A stretch of DNA of 64,000 nt from Malurus cyaneus samueli (lineage: Eukaryota > Chordata > Aves > Passeriformes > Maluridae). Both the position numbers and the translations under genes were made by a program. Positions 1 through 11,861 of this stretch are shown in pieces (positions within the stretch are counted from its first letter, which is position 1; every line of letters begins with the position of its first letter). The notes beneath the pieces are model-generated. The model made no database searches. It was not told the DNA's origin and saw nothing but the letters and a program-made list of their open reading frames with translations. The stretch spans positions 175,309-239,308 of the forward strand of contig VKON01002021.1 of NCBI GenBank assembly GCA_009741485.1, in the 5' to 3' direction.

Positions 1-645
1 AGGACAGAGACCCTCCCCAAGGACAGAGACCCTCCCACAGGACAGAGACCCTCCCAAGGACAAAGACCCTCGAGAGGACAGAGACCCTCCCCAAGGACAG
101 ACCCTCTCAAGGACAGAGACCCTCCCCAAAGACAGAGACCCTCCCAAAGGACAGAGACCCTCCCCACAGGACAGAGACCCTCTCCAATGGACAAGACCCT
201 CCCCACAGGACAGAGACCCTCCCCAAAGCACAGAGACCCTCTCAATGGACAGAGACCCTCCCCACAGGACAGAGACCCTCCCCAAAGGCAAGACCTCCAG
301 AGGCAAGACCCTCCCAAAGCACAGAGACCCTCCTCCCGGACATGAGACCCTCCACCAAGGACAGAGACCCTCTCCGATGGAAGAGACCGCTCCCACAGGG
401 CAGGAGACCCTCTCGGGGCACAGAGACCCTCCCAAGGCACAGACGCTCCCCACAGGACAGGACCCTCCCCAATCACAGAGACGCCTCCGCCGAGAAAGTG
501 TAGACCCTCTTTCCAATGAGACAGAGACCGCTCCCAAGGGCAGAGCGCCTTGCCGAGGAGGGGGACAGAGGGACGCCTCCGCCAAGGGGACAGAGGACCC
601 TCCACGAAGAGCACAGAGACCCTCCACCTCGGTCCGGTCAGCCCC
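1..645. repeat. 20-bp minisatellite array
   Basis: About 30 tandem copies of a unit close to AGGACAGAGACCCTCCCCAA run from the window edge and become diverged after about 480. Variants swap CCCCAA for CCCAAGG or TCTCCAATGG. The array continues beyond the left edge. It is open in several frames because the unit has no stop, so the predicted 76- and 156-residue proteins across it are not genes. Confidence 0.9.
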
Positions 646-1771
646 GGAGCCTGTTCGTGCAGGGTCTGTCAGCAGGGAACTAACAGCAGCTTTAAAACCA
701 TTATTTAAACAATGACACTGCAGACTGAGCTCATGACACAGGGAACTGGCACATTCCTTCCAGATCCCAGCAATCATGAGATTCCAAAGCTTTTCCAAAC
801 ACTTCTCTGGCTGTGCACACCCCACACTGTTCCTGCTGTAGGTGCTATGCACTACAGAGCTGGGTGCTTTGATTTAAACAGTCAACAATAAAAAGATTGA
901 TCAGATTGATCAGTTTAATTGATCAGTCACTGCAGCAGTGCCACAGAATTTACTGCCTTGTTCCATGAATGTATTTGTTTATATTTGCAGAAGGATTCAA
1001 TCTGATATAAACGATGAAATATGTTGTTTACTGAGCACAGACAGGTTCCAAGGCACTTGTTAACACCGAAATCAAACCCGACTCGTAGGTATCTGTTTGC
1101 ATTAGTCAGTCACGCCAGTGCCCACAAACCTGGCTGAACACTGCAGCGCTTCATTAAACAGTCTGGGAAAGCACCTAGAAGATAAACAACTTGTTTTAAA
1201 ACTTCTGATATGTCAATAGCTTGCCATGAAACTGGAAGACATACCAGAGCTTTGTGCTATGGTTTGTATTTGTATTAATGCCTTGAAAACCAGAGTGCAA
1301 ACCCACAATTTGCTGATGCTATCAAGTTTGCTGTCAGCACCCTGGAGAACAGAATTAGAATTTTCAGTGATTTTGATAAACTGGTTTCTGACAGACATTT
1401 GTGCCTGGATGCCATCTGTGACGGTGCATCGAGTTTTAACTCTAGTTCCCCATTACCCAGAAAGGATCTGCTGACAGGGGAAGCAGCCTGCAGGCTTTGC
1501 TGCTGGGGGAAACCCAGGCCAAAATCCTTCAAGGAGGAAAACTGAAACGCTGACCATCCTGACATTTTGTTTTGCTGACAGTGTTAAAATGCCACCCACA
1601 TCTGTCTCAGTGATACTGAGAGAGCCTCAAAGTCCATCTCTGCTTGAGCAGCCAAGAATGAAATGAACAGCAGCATCAATTGGAACAGGTCCTGGGATCA
1701 GGGATCTTGTTGGCTGTTGGCAAATGAGACTAACAAGTTGGATTCAACTCTGTCCTGGGAAATACGCTTAC
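646..1771. other. No identified gene; one open stretch
   Basis: Ordinary unique sequence with short A/T-rich patches. A frame on the plus strand is open from 1279 to the stop at 1543-1545 (88 codons) without an ATG. Its translation has a balanced, protein-like composition (for example IRIFSDFDKLVSDRH) but I recognise no family and see no good splice acceptor. It could be a degraded exon, a pseudogene fragment or chance. Confidence 0.4.
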
Positions 1772-2026
1772 TGTAAATAAAGCAACTTGTGTTTTCTTCC
1801 CCAGTTGCTGCGGATCAGCTCCTGATTCCACACTGATCTGCTTCCCTTTGGCCATGATTGCCAGGTCAGTCACAGTCCACTCAGCTTGTGGGACCTGTCT
1901 GTAGATCTGCTGCACGTCCCTCAGCCCTGGCAAGTGATGACAGACCACAAACAGAATCAAATCTCGTTTGAAGGGATTTTTGCTCTGCTTCTTCCGGTAC
2001 ATGACAATATTTCTCACTTGACAGGA
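1772..2026 (-). CDS. Candidate internal exon, unidentified protein
   Basis: On the minus strand a 255-bp segment (85 codons, phase 0 at both ends) is open. It is preceded by a pyrimidine-rich tract ending in CTCCCAG and followed by the donor GTAAGC. The translation looks like genuine protein, with stretches such as MYRKKQSKNPFKRDLILF and LAIMAKGKQISVESGADP, but I do not recognise the family. RAP2B is on the opposite strand, so this would be a separate gene. No other exon of it is secure. The 39/52-bp array at 2305-3068 would lie in its upstream intron. A chance open frame with fortuitous splice sites remains possible. Confidence 0.35.
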
Positions 2027-2304
2027 CTGGGAGCAGTCAGGTGCCAGCAGTGGAGGTCTTTACTCTGGTGGACACTGGTGTCGTCTGAATGGAACTATTT
2101 ATAACTAAACAGAGTATACAGAAATGGAGATGCACCCCCATTCTGTGTTAACATTTGATATCCATTGCTGCAGTTATGGACTGGGGAGGGCAGAAAGGCC
2201 CCCAGGAACCATGGCAGTGGCTCCACGTGGGGTGAGGAGGGGAGGGACACATCCCCTGGAGAGCTCTGTGTCCTGACAGGCTGTGACAATGGTCAGTCTT
2301 CACA

Positions 2305-3068
2305 CAACTCCTGCCAGGTCCCAGCAGCATTCCTGAGTGCCCTGGCTGACAATATCCAACTCCTGCCAGGTCCCAGCAGCATTCCTGAGTGCCCTGGCTG
2401 ACAATATCGAACTCCTCTCAGGTCCCAGCAGCATTCCTGACAATATCGAACTCCTCTCAGGTCCCAGCAGCATTCCTGACAATATCCAACTCCTGCCAGG
2501 TCCCAGCAGCATTTCTGACAATATCCAACTCCTGCCAGGTCCCAGCAGCATTCCTGACAATATCCAACTCCTCTCAGGTCCCAGCAGCATTCCTGACAAT
2601 ATCCAGCTCCTGCCAGGTCCAGCAGCTTCTGCCAATATCCAACTCTCTCAGGTCCCAGCAGATTCCTGACATATCGAACTCCCCAGGTCCAGCAGCTTTC
2701 TGACAATATTAGAACTCCTGACCGGCCAGCAGCATTTCTGACAATATAGAACTCCTCTCAGGTCCCAGCAGCATTCCTGACAATATCGAACTCTCTAGGT
2801 CCAGCAGCATTCCTGACAATATGGAACTCCTGCCAGGTCCCAGCAGCATTTCTGACAATATCCAACTCCTGCCAGGTCCCAGCAGCATTCCTGACAATAT
2901 AGAACTCCTCCCAGGTCGCAGCAGCATTCCTGACAATATAAACTCCTCCCAGGTCGCAGCAGCATTCCTGACAATATAGAACTCCTCCCAGGTCCCAGCA
3001 GCATTCCTGACAATATAGAACTCCTCTCAGGTCCCAGCAGCATTCCTGACTGCCCTGCTGACAATATC
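2305..3068. repeat. 39-bp minisatellite with 52-bp variants
   Basis: About 19 tandem units carrying CTGACAATATCCAACTCC and CAGGTCCCAGCAGCATTC. The first units are 52 bp long and differ from the 39-bp units by a 13-base segment (GTGCCCTGGCTGA), which reappears once at the right end near 3049-3062. Both lengths are multiples of 13. Units near 2640-2740 carry small deletions. The array is free of stops in several frames, so the overlapping predicted proteins on both strands are repeat shadows. Confidence 0.9.
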
Positions 3069-6000
3069 GAAGGTGGCTCACAGATCAGGGGCTCTCAGCA
3101 TCACCGTGTGTTATCTGCTCATCCCCAGAGCTCACCTGTCAGTGGTGCCCCACAGCAGGGTGGGGTGGGGTTATCTGCAGGGCACGTGTCGCAAGGCTCA
3201 CTTTGCTCCCACCTTCACCTTAATCTGGCCCAGCAGCTGAAGGCCTGCAAGATCAAAGAGTCCTTAGGCTGGTGACACAATCAGTGGTCAGTCACAAAGA
3301 TCCCTTCAGCCTTGACCAGCCAGAAACCATCAGAAAACATGGCTTTGTGTTAAAGGACTGCAAGAGATTTGGAGCCTGTTGAGGCTGAAAACAACTGATA
3401 CCAGACTGAGCCTAACATGGGTCCCAAAAGGTCCTTATCTCCCTTGTTGATATGTTTACCCCCAAATTACTTTAAAATGCTCAAATACCAGTCTACAGAC
3501 ATTTAAAGAACAATCAATGTTTACACCTGAATGCTTTCAAGGCCCCAAAAGCAGCAGATCTCTGCTGGGTGCTGCAGGAGCCATTCTCTGCACAATATAC
3601 AGCACAGCCCACATCTCAGAGCTGAACCCATGCCATCCTTCCCAAAATCTGGTCTTTGGTATCCTTCTCAGCTGGGTGAGGAGTGGGAAAATTCCCCGGA
3701 CCTCCCTGCCTCCCAATCCTCCCGAGCACAGTTTGACCCCACCAGCCTGAGACCAAAGGCTCATTGTTCCAGTTCCTCACACGGAGGAAAATTCATCAAT
3801 CCACCCAACTGCTGCTCCTTTGGGGCCTCTGGAACTGTCCCAGCTCACCCTCACAGATCCCAGCTGAGAGCACTCCTTCCTCCCTGTCCTGACAGGAGAC
3901 CATCAGGAAAAGCCTTCACTCCTGGTCAGGAGAGCGAGGAGTTAAAGAAATGCAGGAGTGCAAACTCAGGTGACAGCTCAGTGCTGCTCTGAGCACTCCC
4001 AGCAGCAGAGCTGCAGTGTGACAGTGCCAGGGGCAGCCTGCAAAAGGCATTTTTCTACACAAGGGCTTTGCTGCAGACAGGAAGTTTGCTTTTTGAATTA
4101 GTCACCGGTTTCGCTGCAGGCTGATTACACCAGTTTCATTACCATACAATAGGACGGGCTCCATGCAAGTGCTATCAAGATTACATTTATGGTTCCAAAA
4201 GTTGTTTCACCACACCTACACACCAGCAGAGTGCTGCACAGAGGAACAGATAAGTGCTCTCCCTATTCTGTGTGCTCACCTAAACCCGTAACCTTTCAGG
4301 TATTCTGCTCCTGGGGTAAATAGAAGGGAGCTGACAAATAATGAACACAGAAATAGAGCTGAACTTTGACAACTATGCAGATTTTGACTATAAACATCAC
4401 ATCTAGGTGTGGGATAGAAACATGCCATGGAATACATTCTTTAAAAAGAAAAATAAAGTGGCATTAAGACACCAATTCAAGGGAGATGATATCTGATAAG
4501 CTCTGGCAGCACAGGCTACTTTAGCAACAGTGGTAAGATCTCTGGCAGGACTTCTGATGGAAATAACGAACATTTTATTCTCTATATGTGTGTATGTGTG
4601 TCACTTTTTTCTCTCTTTTGTTTTTTTTTTATACTTTATTTACACCCACCAGCAGCTGTGATTATTTCTTCAGAAAATGAAAGTGGTATTTTGCATTTGA
4701 GAATCTTTTGGCAGAGGAAAGTTCCAGTGGGGCTGCCCTTCCCCGAGCCAGGCACAGAGCTGGGCAGGACTGGGTGACTCTGCAGAGCCCAGCTCAGCTC
4801 AGGAAGTGCTGGAGGCAGGACGGAGCTGCTCCAGGGTGAGTCAGGGCAGGAGCCAGCTCAGCTCAGCTCAGCCCAAAGCCTGGCCTGAGTCACTGCCACC
4901 ACCCTGCCAGCAGCTCTTGTCCCTCCGCCTGTCTGGGCTCAGACACAACAGCTCACCTGGAATAAACTGTCCCTGGAATTACCCTGGCTGACTGGATCAT
5001 TTTGCTGTGGATGAGCACATCCTGATTCTGGAATGAGAATTGCTAATGCCACTGGATTAAGATAAACACGCATTAGGCAGTCTTGTTGCAGCTAAGTATT
5101 CACATATGGAATTATCGAGGGTAAATCAAGGTGCAGATAAGTGAAATATTCTATTTAAATGCTGTTGGATGCCAGGTTATTTTAGTCACCTTCTCCTTCC
5201 TCAACTTCTCCAAAGCAACCTAAATCATCCTGCTGGCAAATCCAAAATAAATACTTCTTTGTACACCACTGCACTAAAAACTAATTCAGGCCCTGAAATC
5301 TTGCTCGATTTCATACATTCAAAATGAGTAAACATTGAAAAACTTCTCCAGATTTGTTCAATGCCAGAAAACACTGGGTGCAGCTCTATTCTTTGAACCC
5401 TGAGATTATTTCACCTTCTTAGTTTCCCTTGGTAATCATTCTCCCTTTACCTTCAAGTTTATGACTGACATTCGTGTCACATACTGACAGCATGGGAGGG
5501 ACAGAACAGCAGCTCTTCCCCAAATAATTTGAATCCTCTCAGTTTAACTGGTTTATGTTGGACCATTGGCCAGCCAAGTCATTAATCTGAAGTGAGTGCT
5601 AAGGTATGTCTGTTGTACCCAGGGAACATTGCCATCTTAGGAATGAAATGATGGCAGCATCTTTAGCCCGGGACTTCCCTTTGGGATTTTCTCAGCAACA
5701 GCGCTGAGAAATCAAAATACAACATTTAGTATGATTTGTGGCCTTAAAATTCAATTATCATCCTGCCTGGCTGGTACCTGGCAGAGCAGTGTGATCTCAG
5801 AAGTCTCTTTCATAGACACAAGAACTCCCCACGTATTCATAAACCTTATTTCAATGTGTAGCCACTAACAGAGGCAGAGAAACTCTGAAGGCAAGCAGCT
5901 CTTCTGCCCCAGAGCTGCAGCTTTAGATTTCAGACACGCACATTCTCTCACCCAATTCTGAGCATGTGTTCCAAATGTCTTTTTAACTCAGATCCTCCCA

Positions 6001-6255
6001 TTTCCCAGACTGCAGCTCAGTTTCATTTACAGAGCTCGGGCCCTCTGAGATGCAGCAGCAAGCACTGTGCAGGATGTACCTCGAACTCAGCCCACTCCCA
6101 CAGCATTTTCTGTTCCTCAGGTACTGCACAGCTCTTCTGTAAAATCTCTTTCTATATCAGCTCAGTGGGACTCAGTCAGGTCTCAGGAGCACACATCCCT
6201 TTGCTGACACTGATCCCAAGCTCTGAGTGTGGCTGTGCACCTTCCAGGATCACCA
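3069..6255. other. No identified gene
   Basis: About 3.2 kb of non-repetitive sequence. Open frames at 3517-3992 are under 155 codons and have no recognisable domain. A T-run lies near 4620-4630. A 33-bp minus-strand segment at 5451-5483 has a pyrimidine-rich acceptor and a GTAAAG donor and could be a small exon, but it is too short to support alone. I see no RNA gene or mobile element here. Confidence 0.5.
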
Positions 6256-6472
6256 GAAGAGCTGGTTAGAAGGAACACCAGGAAGTTTTTATGGCTGGTT
6301 AGAATGTGCCTCCAGTAACACCAGGAAGGTTTTATGGCTGGTTAGAAGGTGCCTCCAGTAACACCAGGAAGGTTTTATGGCTGGTTAGAAGGTGCCTTCA
6401 GGAACACCAGGAAGTTTTTATGGCTGGTTAGAAGGTGCCTTCAGGAACACCAGGAAGTTTTTATGGCTTTTT
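6256..6472. repeat. 43-bp tandem repeat, five copies
   Basis: Five tandem copies of a 43-bp unit containing AACACCAGGAAG, TTTTATGGCTGGTTAGAA and GGTGCCT. Copies differ by one T in the run (GGTTTTATGG versus GTTTTTATGG) and by CCTCCAGTA versus CCTTCAGGA. The last copy ends inside TTTTTATGGC before unique sequence resumes. Confidence 0.92.
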
Positions 6473-7971
6473 ATAGCGCTAAATCTTGTCACCAGACACA
6501 GACAAACACAGGGTATTCAAACTGTAGATATTGAAAATCCCACCCAACACCACTGCTTTACTCGCACAGACAAACTCTAAAAGCAGCAGCAGCAGCCCAT
6601 GTCTCACTCCAACTGCACAGAAATAACCTCAGCTCGTATGAGCAGTTCTACTGAACAAGCAGGGTTACTCAGCACAGTAAAAGCTGCTTATACATGCAAA
6701 TATTGTATGGTGAACTGCTTAGTAACCAAATTAATGCTTTTTAGATTATTTTCACCTTGGCATTTTTAAGATAGCATCAAATCATCCTAAAAATGTTTTT
6801 TAAAATATGTTTGATCGTTTTGAAAATCAAATTAATACAACCAACTCTGATGATTATATTTTGCCAAGCCCCTGCTGCATTGTCATGCCTTCATGTTCCC
6901 CAACCACAGCTTGTTTCAAGACAATATTAATATTTTCCTGAAAATCTGAACCACTTCCATTCATGAAGCACAACCACCCAATTTAATACAAGCTTCATAA
7001 TTCAAATATTATGTGCTGAATCCTCTCATGATTTTCTTAACTCCAGTGCCTAAACCCTCAGCCAGGGATTTTCAGACTGCCCAACCCACAGACCCCTCAG
7101 TGGTCTCTAGCCATGCACCAGGATGCATTTCTGAGAAAACCAGACTTGATTCTTTCAGTTACTTCCCACAGATTCCTTGCACTGCAGACTAATTACCTAG
7201 AGCTGGCTGGTAATGAGAGATTAAATTAATATATATAGTAGGGCACTGGGACTTGGGAAATCATATTCCATATTTAAACTCAACAGCATAAAGATCACTC
7301 GTTACTTTGAACACGATACATTTCCTTCTCCAGAAACAGCAGCAATTAATAGCATAGTGTGGAATTAAAAAATGGAGAGTAATTTTATTCTGTTACTGAA
7401 AGAAAACAACCCACACCACAGTCCAGCAGTGATTTGGGATTAAACAGATAGGATTTAAACCCACATTATAGTCTGGTCTTGGCTACTGGCATGTTGGGAG
7501 AAAGTGTAACATAAATAATTCAGGTGTGAGTTTACTACAGAGGGAATGAAGGTGAGCAAGCAAACATCATACGCAAAACAAGAAAATAAAATATTTCTGC
7601 AGTGACACTGTGGCCTTTCAGCAAGTTTTACAGCTGGTTTTGAAGAGAACTTTGCCAGCCCTTGCTGGCAGGTGATTGATTTTGGCTGGCTCATACCATG
7701 GTGGGTGATGTGGTATCTCTGTCCCAGAGAAAGGGCTTAGAAGCTTTCAGAAGAGCTAGGTTATTTAGCTTCCAAAGGCATCATCTGGCTGGGCTGAGCT
7801 GCCATCGAGAGAGGACTCACAGAACAAGCGGCTGTAGGTGCTCAGAGGTCTCTTTGGTGTTTCCAAGAGCTGCAGCGTGCTGGGAATACCCTGAATGTCA
7901 CAAGGTGAGGGTTATGTGGGCGGCAGGCAGTCAGGAACACAGACAGCACCAAGGGCCAGCCCTGGGGCTGT
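6473..7971. other. No identified gene
   Basis: AT-richer unique sequence, including a short TA-rich patch at about 7220-7240. No open frame of convincing composition, no tRNA and no recognisable transposon was seen. Confidence 0.5.
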
Positions 7972-9300
7972 GATGGGAGACCAGATACCTGCTCCATGCC
8001 AGCTGACCCGCACAGCCCTGCACCAGCTCTGATGGGAGATCACATACCTGCTCCATGCCAGCTGACCCCCTGCACCAGCTTGATGGGAGACCAGATACCT
8101 GCTCCTGCCAGCTGACCCACCCCTGCACCAGCTCTGATGGGAGACCAGATACCTGCTCCATGCCAGCTGACCCCTGCACCAGCTCTGATGGGAGACCAGA
8201 TACCTGCTCCATGCCAGCTGACCCCTGCACCAGCTCTGATGGGAGATCACATACCTGCTCCATGCCAGCTGACCCCTGCACCAGCTCTGATGGGAGATCA
8301 CATCCCTGCTCCATGCCAGCTGACCCCTGCACCAGCTCTGATGGGAGACCAATACCTGCTCCATGCCAGCTGACCCCCTGCACCAGCTTGATGGGAGACC
8401 AGATACCTGCTCCATGCCAGCTGACCCCGCTGCACCAGCTCTGATGGGAGACCAGATACCTGCTCCATGCCAGCTGACCCCCTGCACCAGCTTGATGGGA
8501 GACCAGATACCTGCTCCTGCCAGCTGACCCACCCCTGCACCAGCTCTGATGGGAGATCACATACCTGCTCCATGCCAGCTGACCCCCTGCACCAGCTCTG
8601 ATGGGAGATCACATACCTGCTCCATGCCAGCTGACCCCCTGCACCAGCTCTGATGGGAGACCAGATACCTGCTCCATGCCAGCTGACCCCTGCACCAGCT
8701 CTGATGGGAGACCATACCTGCTCCATGCCAGCTACCTGCCCCTGCACAGCTCTGATGGGAGATCACAACCTGCATGCCAGCTGACTCACCCGCCCTTGAT
8801 GGGAGTACATACCTGTCCATGCCAGCTGACCCCCTGCACCAGCTCTGATGGGAGATCACATACCTGCTCCATGCCAGCTGACCCCCTGCACCAGCTCTGA
8901 TGGGAGATCACATACCTGCTCCATGCCAGCTGACCTGCACAGCCCTGCACCAGCTCTGATGGGAGATCACATACCTGCTCCATGCCAGCTGACCCCTGCA
9001 CCAGCTCTGATGGGAGACCAGATACCTGCTCCATGCCAGCTGAACCCCTGCACCAGCTCTGATGGGAGACCAATACCTGCTCCATGCCAGCTGACCCCCT
9101 GCACCAGCTCTGATGGGAGACCAGATACCTGCTCCATGCCAGCTGACCCCCTGCACCAGCTCTGATGGGAGATCACATACCTGCTCCATGCCAGCTGACC
9201 CCCTGCACCAGCTCTGATGGGAGATCACATACCTCTCCATGCCAGCTGACCCCCTGCACCAGCTTGGGAGACACATACTGCTCATGCCAGCTGACCTGCA
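7972..9300. repeat. 51-bp minisatellite, about 26 copies
   Basis: Tandem units built from GCTCTGATGGGAGACCAGAT, ACCTGCTCCATGCCAGCTGA and CCCCTGCACCA. The main variants are GACCAGATACC and GATCACATACC, scattered through the array. The interval 8690-8820 is the most deleted. The 51-bp period is divisible by three, which explains the open frames of up to about 209 codons on both strands. These are not genes. Confidence 0.93.
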
Positions 9301-9689
9301 CAGCAGGTCGTTGCAGGTGATTCAGTAGAATTCAGCCCCTCTGAAAATCATTCATGAATAAAAGAACATTACTTACAAAACTTACTTCAAATGCTTTAGA
9401 TTTTGCCTACCCTGAGTACTGTGTTTAAATTAGGCTTGGATACAAGGTGTGGTAGAAAGGATCAACATGTCACTATTATGTGGGTAAATACTGAGAATAG
9501 TAAAGAACTGAGTAAGATGCAACAGCAAAGACTGGAGGGTGCCAAAACAACTAATGATACTTTCTTGAAAGGAATGTCTAACAGAAAGTCCAAGGGACAA
9601 CTTCTACAAACAGTGGCCCGTAGACAGCCCCTGTGACTCAGCCCTGCCAGGCCACGCTGCTGGTCTCAGGCTACCAAGTGTCATCAACA
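9301..9689. other. Open stretch before the CpG island
   Basis: The plus strand is open from 9400 to the stop at 9634-9636, after an acceptor-like CTTTAG at 9394-9399. The frame has no early ATG. The translation is lysine- and glutamine-rich and protein-like (KELSKMQQQRLEGAKTTND) and ends near the CpG island edge. It may be a terminal exon, a retro-derived fragment or chance. I do not recognise it. Confidence 0.25.
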
Positions 9690-10064
9690 TCTGGGTTCCA
9701 CATCTCCTCCTGAGCCATCAGCCGGTTCCGGCTCCGGGACACGGGGGTGTCCTGGCGGGGCTCCTCGGGCTCCCGACCTGGGGCAGCCGGCCCGGGCGCC
9801 TCTCCCGAGAGAGCCTGGCCCATGGGGAACGGGCTCCCTCCGGGAAGAGGGACCCTGAAGCCTCCGGAGCCATCTGGGCGGGCAGAGGGGCACCGGCAGC
9901 GGCTCCCCCGTATCCCCGGGCACGGCCCTGGCACCGGCTGCACGCAGCGATAGGGCGGGGGCGCGGGGCACCGGGCGCGGGCAGTGCGATAAGGGGCGGG
10001 GGACGGGGCTGCGGGGGACCGGAGCTCTAAGGGCCAGTCCCGCAGTGCTCCCGTTTCCCCGCTG

Positions 10065-10625
10065 GTGGGGTCGGGCGGGGTCACTCGCGTGCGGGCGGAG
10101 GATCTCACTCGCGGTGCCGGGCCGGAGGATCTCACTCGCGGTGCCGGGCGGAGGGTCTCGCTCGCGGTGCCCGGGGCCGGAGGGTCTCACTCGCGTGCGG
10201 GGCCGGGGCCGGAGCGTCCTCGGTGCCCGGGGCCGGAGGGTACTCGCGACGGGGCCGGAGGGTCTCCTCGGGTGCCCGGGGCCGGAGGGTCTCATCTCGC
10301 GTGAACCGGGGCCGGGGGTCTCACTCGCGATCCCCGGCCGGAGGGTCTCACTCACGGTGCCCGGGGCCGGAGGGTCTCACTCGCGATCCCCGGGGCCGGA
10401 GGATCTCGCTCGCGGTGCCCGGGGCCGGAGGGTCTCATCGCGGTGCCCGGGGCGGAGGGTCTCACTCGGTGCCCGGGGCCGGAGGATCTACTCGCGGTGC
10501 CCGGGGCCGGAGGGTCTCGCTCGCGGTGCCCGGGGCGGAGGATCTCCTCGCGGTGCCCGGGGCGGAGGGTCTCACGCGGTGCCCGGGGCCGGAGGGTCTC
10601 ACTCGCGGTGCCCGGGGTCGGAGCG
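10065..10625. repeat. 29-bp CpG-rich minisatellite upstream of RAP2B
   Basis: About 19 tandem units close to 29 bp, containing GGAGGGTCTCACTCGCGGTG followed by CCCGGGGCC, with several CpGs per unit. Units vary by one- or two-base deletions in the G runs and by GGATCTC versus GGGTCTC. The array ends about 110 bp before the first CCAAT box of the RAP2B promoter. Open frames across it, including one fused in frame to RAP2B, are products of the repeat. Confidence 0.9.
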
Positions 10626-10639
10626 GCGGAAGGCGGGGT

Positions 10640-10830
10640 CACAACCGCCGTGCTGGAGGGGGGGGGGCTGGGGGGGGAGGGGCGGGGCGCGGGCACTGCG
10701 CGCGCCGAGCCAAATGGGAGGGGATGCCCGGCCGAGCCAATGGGCGGACGGGCCGCGCGCCGCCGCAATGGGCGGGGCAGCCGCAATGGGTGCGGCAGTG
10801 CGTCCCGCGCGCCGAGCCGGGGCCGGTACA
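10640..10830 (+). promoter_or_regulatory. Likely RAP2B core promoter
   Basis: TATA-less, GC-rich promoter-like stretch. It has G-runs (10658-10680), a GC box GGGCGGGGC at 10770-10778, another GGCGGGG at 10681-10687, and a CCAAT box at 10737-10741. Related AATGGG motifs follow at 10767 and 10786. Sp1-type GC boxes and CCAAT boxes are typical of CpG-island promoters. The start site cannot be fixed from sequence; I infer it lies between here and about 10900. Confidence 0.65.
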
Positions 10831-11075
10831 GCAGTGCTGCCGCCTCTGTCCTTCCCTCCGTCTCCTCCTCTCCTTCCTCCTCTCCTCCTCCTCTCCTCCT
10901 CCCCTCCTCCTCCTGGGCGCTGCCCGGCGCCGGGCTGTCCCGCTGCGCTCCGCGAGGCGCGGCCGCTGCTTCCCCGCCCCGGCGCGGGGCCGTCCCTCGT
11001 TCCCTCCCTCCCTCCGCCCCGTCCCCGCCCGCCGCGGCAGCCCCGAGCGGGAGGCGGCGGAGGGAGGCGGGAGCC
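10831..11075 (+). other. Putative RAP2B 5'UTR
   Basis: A strongly pyrimidine-rich tract (TCCTCCTC runs at about 10850-10915) is followed by GC-rich sequence up to the RAP2B ATG. I see no in-frame start that would make a plausible N-terminal extension. No intron is needed between promoter and ATG. Confidence 0.5.
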
Positions 11076-11627
11076 ATGCGGGAGTACAAGGTGGTGGTGC
11101 TGGGCTCGGGCGGCGTGGGCAAGTCCGCCCTCACCGTGCAGTTCGTGACCGGCTCCTTCATCGAGAAGTATGACCCCACCATCGAGGACTTCTACCGCAA
11201 GGAGATCGAGGTGGACTCGTCCCCGTCCGTGCTGGAGATCCTGGACACGGCGGGCACCGAGCAGTTCGCCTCCATGCGGGACCTCTACATCAAGAACGGG
11301 CAGGGCTTCATCCTGGTGTACAGCCTGGTGAACCAGCAGAGCTTCCAGGACATCAAACCCATGCGGGACCAGATCATCCGCGTCAAGAGGTACGAGCGGG
11401 TGCCCATGATCCTGGTGGGCAACAAGGTGGACCTGGAGGGCGAGCGCGAGGTCTCCTTCGGGGAGGGCAAAGCGCTGGCCGAGGAGTGGAGCTGCCCCTT
11501 CATGGAGACCTCGGCCAAAAACAAAGCCTCGGTGGACGAGCTCTTCGCCGAGATCGTCAGGCAGATGAACTACGCGGCGCAGCCCAACGGGGACGAGCCG
11601 TGCTGCGCCTCCTGCGCCATCCTCTGA
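11076..11627 (+). CDS. RAP2B: Ras-related protein Rap-2b
   Basis: A complete intronless gene for a 183-residue Ras-family small GTPase of the Rap2 group. All guanine-nucleotide motifs are present: P-loop GSGGVGKS (10-17), switch [10 protein letters not shown] (32-40) with the Rap2-type Phe39, DTAG (57-60) followed by Thr61 where Ras has Gln, NKVD (116-119) and ETSAK (144-148). The tail has Cys176/Cys177, candidate palmitoylation sites, and ends in the CAAX box CAIL (180-183), whose final Leu predicts geranylgeranylation and membrane anchoring. Rap2 proteins act in adhesion, cytoskeleton and MAP4K/TNIK signalling. The ATG has G at -3. The frame runs open upstream through the 29-bp array, but Rap proteins begin at MREYKV, so the internal ATG is the start. 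Rap2b differs from Rap2a and Rap2c by its Leu-ending CAAX box. Length and motifs show no damage. Confidence 0.97.
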   Translation: MREYKVVVLGSGGVGKSALTVQFVTGSFIEKYDPTIEDFYRKEIEVDSSPSVLEILDTAGTEQFASMRDLYIKNGQGFILVYSLVNQQSFQDIKPMRDQIIRVKRYERVPMILVGNKVDLEGEREVSFGEGKALAEEWSCPFMETSAKNKASVDELFAEIVRQMNYAAQPNGDEPCCASCAIL

Positions 11628-11861
11628 GGGCGGCGGCGGCTCCGCGCCCCGGCGGACACGCTCGGGGAAATAACATCGGCAAAAATTTCATCGTGTTGGA
11701 AATGTGGCTTTTCTCGGCATGTACGTTTCGTCCAGTCTTGGTCATGGCATATTTTCTGTCAGTGTCGGCGGCGGGCGCGGGAGCAGCCTGTCCCGCCGCC
11801 CGGGGAGCGGAGCCACGCGGGGAACCCGCCCGGGACAGCCGCGGGGAGCCCGGCCAGGAGC

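Noticed and set aside
7912..9285. Proteins of up to 209 residues in the 51-bp array
   Set aside because: A repeat period divisible by three keeps frames open on both strands. The peptides are 17-residue repeats.
10443..11075. In-frame extension of RAP2B to a 394-residue protein
   Set aside because: The extension is translation of the 29-bp array and GC-rich 5'UTR. Rap2 proteins begin at MREYKV, which matches the ATG at 11076 and the 183-residue family length.
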